A stretch of 9,859 bases of DNA from Candidatus Bipolaricaulota bacterium (GTDB lineage Bacteria > Bipolaricaulota > Bipolaricaulia > UBA7950 > UBA9294). The notes below the pieces were generated by a model. The model made no database searches. It worked only from the letters and a program-made list of their open reading frames with translations, and was not told where the DNA came from. The position numbers and the translations under genes were made by a program. Shown here one piece after another: positions 6,939 through 9,859 of the stretch. The stretch's first letter is position 1, and each line of letters opens with the position of its first letter. The stretch lies in assembly GCA_018399865.1 (NCBI GenBank), contig JAGYNL010000119.1, forward strand, positions 1 to 9,859, written 5' to 3'.

Positions 6939-6982
6939 ACCATCTTGCGTGCCCTTGCAGCTTTATCCCAAGATTTCAGATG

Positions 6983-8011
6983 TTATTCGAATAAGTTAAT
7001 TAAGTAGAAAAGCCCAGGATCTACTGGACGGGGCTTTGCAAGGGCTTCTTCCAGGCTCACTGCAACGATCTTGGTACCCTGAATTGCTGTCATTACGTCA
7101 AATTCATCTTGGAGGGCAAATTCGATCGCTGCGGCACCAAACCTGGTGGCCAGGATTCTGTCGGACGGCGCAGGGCTTCCGCCCCTTTGGAGATAAGCAA
7201 GGTTGGTTACTCTAACAGGCATCTGCATCAAGGTTGATAACTCGTTAGCGATGTACTGGCCTACACCCCCTAGGCGAACGTGGCCAAAAGCATCGACCTC
7301 CGCCTCGGCGAGTACTTGTCCGTGCAAGCCTTTAGGGGTTGCCCCCTCGGCAACAATGATTATGCTGAAGTGTTTCTTGCGAGCCTGGCGGTGGAGGATC
7401 TTCCGATGTACTTGTTCGATGTCAAAATCCTCTTCCGGAATAAGTATGACATCAGCCCCGCCAGCGATTCCTCCCATGAGGCTTAGCCACCCTGCGTCGC
7501 GTCCCATCACTTCCAAAATGAGTACCCGGTGATGGGAAAACGCCGTTGTATGTAGTCGGTCAAGGGCATCGGTAACTACGCCAAGGGCAGATGCGTAGCC
7601 TATCGAATAATCGGTCATTGCTATGTCATTGTCTATAGTCTGGGGGATTCCTATCGCCTTAATGCCATGCTTGGCAAGGCCATGAGCTACACCAAGTGTA
7701 TCATCTCCGCCAATGGCTATGAGAAAATCAATTGCATTGCGCTTAAGGGTTTCTATGATTCTTTCTACTCCATTGTCAATATTGAATGGGTTGGTACGGG
7801 AACTTCCTAGTATTGTTCCCCCGATTTGCAGTATGCCAGAAACGTCTTTCAGCTCAAGAGGCTGTGTGAGATCCTCTATTGGCCCTAGCCACCCCTCTTG
7901 AAAGCCTATCGTTTCCACGCCGTTTTTGTACCCGAAACGAACTACAGAACGAATTGCCGCATTGATTCCTGGGGAGTCTCCCCCTCCTGTTAAAATGCCT
8001 GTTCTTTTCAA
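6983..8011 (-). CDS. 6-phosphofructokinase, probably pyrophosphate-linked type
   Basis: This cytoplasmic glycolytic enzyme phosphorylates fructose 6-phosphate to the 1,6-bisphosphate. I place the start at TTG 8011, one base after the aldolase stop, because AGAGGG lies seven bases upstream and the protein then opens MKRTGILTGGGDSPG as in the family. A frame extended to TTG 8059 would add 16 residues that overlap the aldolase gene. The 342-residue product has GGDDT (101-105), TIDND (125-129) with the catalytic Asp 127, SHHR (159-162), MGRDAGW (169-175) and LQRGGSPAPSDR. Asp at the position equivalent to Gly104 of E. coli Pfk is the hallmark of pyrophosphate-dependent enzymes. The second diagnostic site (usually Lys in that group, Gly in ATP enzymes) is Gln124 here. 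If pyrophosphate-linked, the reaction would be reversible. No obvious terminator follows the gene. Confidence 0.92.
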   Translation of the reverse strand: MKRTGILTGGGDSPGINAAIRSVVRFGYKNGVETIGFQEGWLGPIEDLTQPLELKDVSGILQIGGTILGSSRTNPFNIDNGVERIIETLKRNAIDFLIAIGGDDTLGVAHGLAKHGIKAIGIPQTIDNDIAMTDYSIGYASALGVVTDALDRLHTTAFSHHRVLILEVMGRDAGWLSLMGGIAGGADVILIPEEDFDIEQVHRKILHRQARKKHFSIIIVAEGATPKGLHGQVLAEAEVDAFGHVRLGGVGQYIANELSTLMQMPVRVTNLAYLQRGGSPAPSDRILATRFGAAAIEFALQDEFDVMTAIQGTKIVAVSLEEALAKPRPVDPGLFYLINLFE

Positions 8012-8012
8012 C

Positions 8013-9011
8013 TTAATTCCCTCTAATGATAGAATGATTTGCGCTTCCTGCTTGATCAATAAGTTCCATTGCTACATCCTTGATTCTCTCCTGGATTGCC
8101 CGTCCTACAGCTCGAGGATCGAAATCCTTTTTCAGCGGCGTCCAGTTGCTACTGGAGAATAGGCCAGTAGAGTCATCTTCAACTCCCTCTGGCGGAACGA
8201 TAGAGCTGGCATGCGAGACGTAGTAATCGTGGGCTGCCCGAGCGTATTCGTACTGATAGCGAGTGTCTTTATTGAGCTTGCAGATTCCGTAACCTATTAT
8301 CTCGCGGATTTGATCAGCAAGCAGCCCGGATGTACCATGCAATACTAGAGGAACGTCAAGCCCATTATCCATCAGTCCCTTGTGCACCTTATCGGCAATG
8401 TCGGTGTCTAAAACAACATCCTTTCCTTTGGAGACACCGTGTTGCGTGCCGATTGAGATCGCAAGAAGATCCGCCCCGCTTCTTTCAATGAATTCGATGG
8501 CCTCATCAGGATCGGTATAGAATGCCTCCGGAGAGGATATCTCGTCCTCCACACCTTTGATCTTGCCCAATTCAGCCTCGATGAGAATCTCGCTCCCCTT
8601 CGCCATATCAACGACCTTTCGTGTTACTGCGATATTCTCTTCGTATTCTTCCTTAGAAGCATCGATCATTATTGAAGATACTAGCCTCTCAGAGATAGCC
8701 CTATCAATTAACTCCATTTCATTGGTTGTGAAGTGATCCAGATTCAGAAAGACGCCAATTGGGAACAAATCGCCAAGCGTTCTCACCTGGTATGAAAGGC
8801 TACGCAAACCAGCGAGCTTATCTCCAGCACCAGCAAATTTCGCCGCTCCTGGAGAGATCTGCACAACAAGGTCAGATTTACGCTCACTGTAGCCCTGAAG
8901 AAGTCCAATAAGTACATTTTGTTCAGCGATATTGTTGGCCATAAATGCGTAAGCGTTTTCTTGCGCTAGCTTGTAGGCTCGCCTTAATTCTGCACCGCCG
9001 TAAAATGCCAT
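8013..9011 (-). CDS. Class II fructose-bisphosphate aldolase
   Basis: This 332-residue metal-dependent aldolase interconverts fructose 1,6-bisphosphate with dihydroxyacetone phosphate and glyceraldehyde 3-phosphate in the cytoplasm. The catalytic Asp and a metal ligand are in LNLDHF (89-94, D92-H93). IEAELGKIKGVEDE (144-157) is the conserved acidic loop. GTQHG (188-192) and LHGTSG (224-229) carry the other two metal-ligand histidines, H191 and H225. KLNKDTRYQY (245-254) is the phosphate-binding segment, where most members read N-V/I-D/N-T. A C-terminal tail with DFDPRAVGRA resembles the longer aldolases of the actinobacterial type. The ATG has AGGAGG nine bases upstream. It follows accA by 90 bp and its stop abuts the phosphofructokinase start, so consecutive glycolytic steps are co-expressed. 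I cannot wholly exclude a related substrate such as tagatose or ketose bisphosphates. Confidence 0.9.
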   Translation of the reverse strand: MAFYGGAELRRAYKLAQENAYAFMANNIAEQNVLIGLLQGYSERKSDLVVQISPGAAKFAGAGDKLAGLRSLSYQVRTLGDLFPIGVFLNLDHFTTNEMELIDRAISERLVSSIMIDASKEEYEENIAVTRKVVDMAKGSEILIEAELGKIKGVEDEISSPEAFYTDPDEAIEFIERSGADLLAISIGTQHGVSKGKDVVLDTDIADKVHKGLMDNGLDVPLVLHGTSGLLADQIREIIGYGICKLNKDTRYQYEYARAAHDYYVSHASSIVPPEGVEDDSTGLFSSSNWTPLKKDFDPRAVGRAIQERIKDVAMELIDQAGSANHSIIRGN

Positions 9012-9032
9012 CTTACAGATCCTCCTGATAAT

Positions 9033-9061
9033 CTTATACCGTGTTTTTTGATCGCCTGCAA
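9033..9061 (-). promoter_or_regulatory. Possible internal promoter for the aldolase-phosphofructokinase pair
   Basis: In the 90-bp gap after accA, minus-strand TATAAG (9038-9033, 5/6) lies 17 bases from TTGCAG (9061-9056, 3/6). The predicted transcription start would be only a few bases before the aldolase Shine-Dalgarno AGGAGG (9026-9021). The -35 match is weak, so readthrough from accA may be the main source of transcript. Confidence 0.35.
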
Positions 9062-9101
9062 CGTTATCTGGTTGGCTATTCAGCGAGTAGATGTTTCTGT
9101 T

Positions 9102-9859
9102 TTAGTCAGACAAGGTAGTATAACGGCCCATGTTTCGAAAGCGCTGCTGACGGGCCGGCAGTAGCTCCTCTAAACTAATCTTGTTGAGCTCTTCGAGTTG
9201 ACGAATAAGGACAGCCTTAAAGGCTTTTGTGGTTTGTACCACATCTTTGTGAGCTCCACCGAGTGGTTCAGGAATAATCTCCTCTATCAAGCCAAGCTCT
9301 AGAAGATGAGGCGCAGTAAGTTTTAGGGTTGCTGCTGCTTCCTTAACTCGCTCCTTGCTCTTCCAGAGAATTGCCGCTGCTCCCTCAGGGCTAATCACCG
9401 AGAAGATCGCATTTTCCAGCATTAGTAAACGATCTGCAGCAGCTATTGCCACTGCTCCTCCTGATCCGCCTTCTCCTATTACCACTGACACAGTAGGGAC
9501 CTCTATCTCTAGCATACATTGTATGCTTTGTGCTATTGCTCCACCGATGTTCTTCTCCTCGGATTCAAGTCCTGGGTAAGCACCTGGCGTATCAATCAAG
9601 CTGATTATGGGGAACCCAAAACGTTCTGCCAGCCGCATCATCTTGATTGCTTTGTGGAAACCCTGCGGTCTTACCATGCCGAAGAAGCGCTCCTTGTTTT
9701 CTGTGGGATCACGCCCTTTTTGCTGAGCGATTATGGCTACCTTTCTTTTATCTAATTCAGCCAGGCCTGTGATGAGGGCGCGATCGTCTCCGCACATACG
9801 ATCACCATGAAGCTCGTAGAAGTTTGAAAAAACAGCTTCTATATAATCTAGTGAATAAG
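9102..9859 (-). CDS. accA: Acetyl-CoA carboxylase carboxyltransferase subunit alpha, 5' end beyond the window
   Basis: AccA is one half of the carboxyltransferase that moves the carboxyl group from biotin to acetyl-CoA to give malonyl-CoA for fatty acid synthesis; its partner is AccD. The frame is open to the right edge and includes YSLDYIEAVF and FYELHGDR before the first internal ATG at 9797, so that ATG is not the start. 251 residues are present; E. coli AccA has 319. Diagnostic segments are QQKGRD, FGMVRPQGF, SLIDTPGAYPG, the oxyanion-forming VIGEGGSGGA, SVISPEGAAAILWK and IIPEPLGGAH, in family order. The C-terminus is complete. In Bacillota accDA commonly precedes pfkA; here an aldolase gene sits between them. 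No terminator is visible in the 90 bp that follow. Confidence 0.96.
   Translation of the reverse strand, partial: YSLDYIEAVFSNFYELHGDRMCGDDRALITGLAELDKRKVAIIAQQKGRDPTENKERFFGMVRPQGFHKAIKMMRLAERFGFPIISLIDTPGAYPGLESEEKNIGGAIAQSIQCMLEIEVPTVSVVIGEGGSGGAVAIAAADRLLMLENAIFSVISPEGAAAILWKSKERVKEAAATLKLTAPHLLELGLIEEIIPEPLGGAHKDVVQTTKAFKAVLIRQLEELNKISLEELLPARQQRFRNMGRYTTLSD

Noticed and set aside
8012..8059. Longer phosphofructokinase starting at TTG 8059
   Set aside because: The extra 16 residues overlap the aldolase gene and are not part of the family; the TTG at 8011 has a good ribosome-binding site and gives the canonical N-terminus.

Overview
The window is a compact bacterial segment with every recognisable gene on the minus strand. 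I cannot name the taxon. Three things narrow it. The accA-fba-pfk order resembles the accDA-pfkA neighbourhood known from Bacillota. The binding protein has a cleavable signal peptide with no lipobox cysteine, which fits an outer-membrane-bearing cell better than a Gram-positive one. The phosphofructokinase has the active-site Asp of the pyrophosphate-linked group. A diderm, anaerobe-like lineage is a guess; nothing here proves it.

Transcription runs from right to left. At the right end is the 3' part of accA (carboxyltransferase alpha subunit of acetyl-CoA carboxylase; its start lies beyond the window). A class II fructose-bisphosphate aldolase and a 6-phosphofructokinase follow. The phosphofructokinase probably starts at a TTG one base after the aldolase stop. 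These two genes are consecutive glycolytic steps and look translationally coupled.

Next is about 560 bp without a gene (6425-6982). It holds a family of small hairpin repeats at about 61-bp spacing, partly in inverted orientation, whose stems differ in sequence but stay paired. Closer to the next gene are two abutting palindromes and a good sigma-70 promoter.

That promoter starts a five-gene unit: a DeoR-family regulator, a periplasmic substrate-binding protein, a fused two-domain permease, an ABC ATPase with a C-terminal TOBE-like region, and a GHMP kinase of the mevalonate kinase type. The transporter belongs to the ferric/spermidine/sugar-phosphate type of ABC importers. With a DeoR regulator (a family that usually senses phosphosugars), a small-molecule kinase, and glycolytic genes next door, I infer import of a carbohydrate or phosphorylated metabolite rather than iron. 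A GC-rich hairpin with a T tract between the binding-protein and permease genes probably attenuates the operon and favours binding-protein expression.

The left end (1-354) has no convincing gene. It carries a near-consensus promoter and a Shine-Dalgarno sequence pointing off the left edge, so another minus-strand gene probably begins just outside the window.
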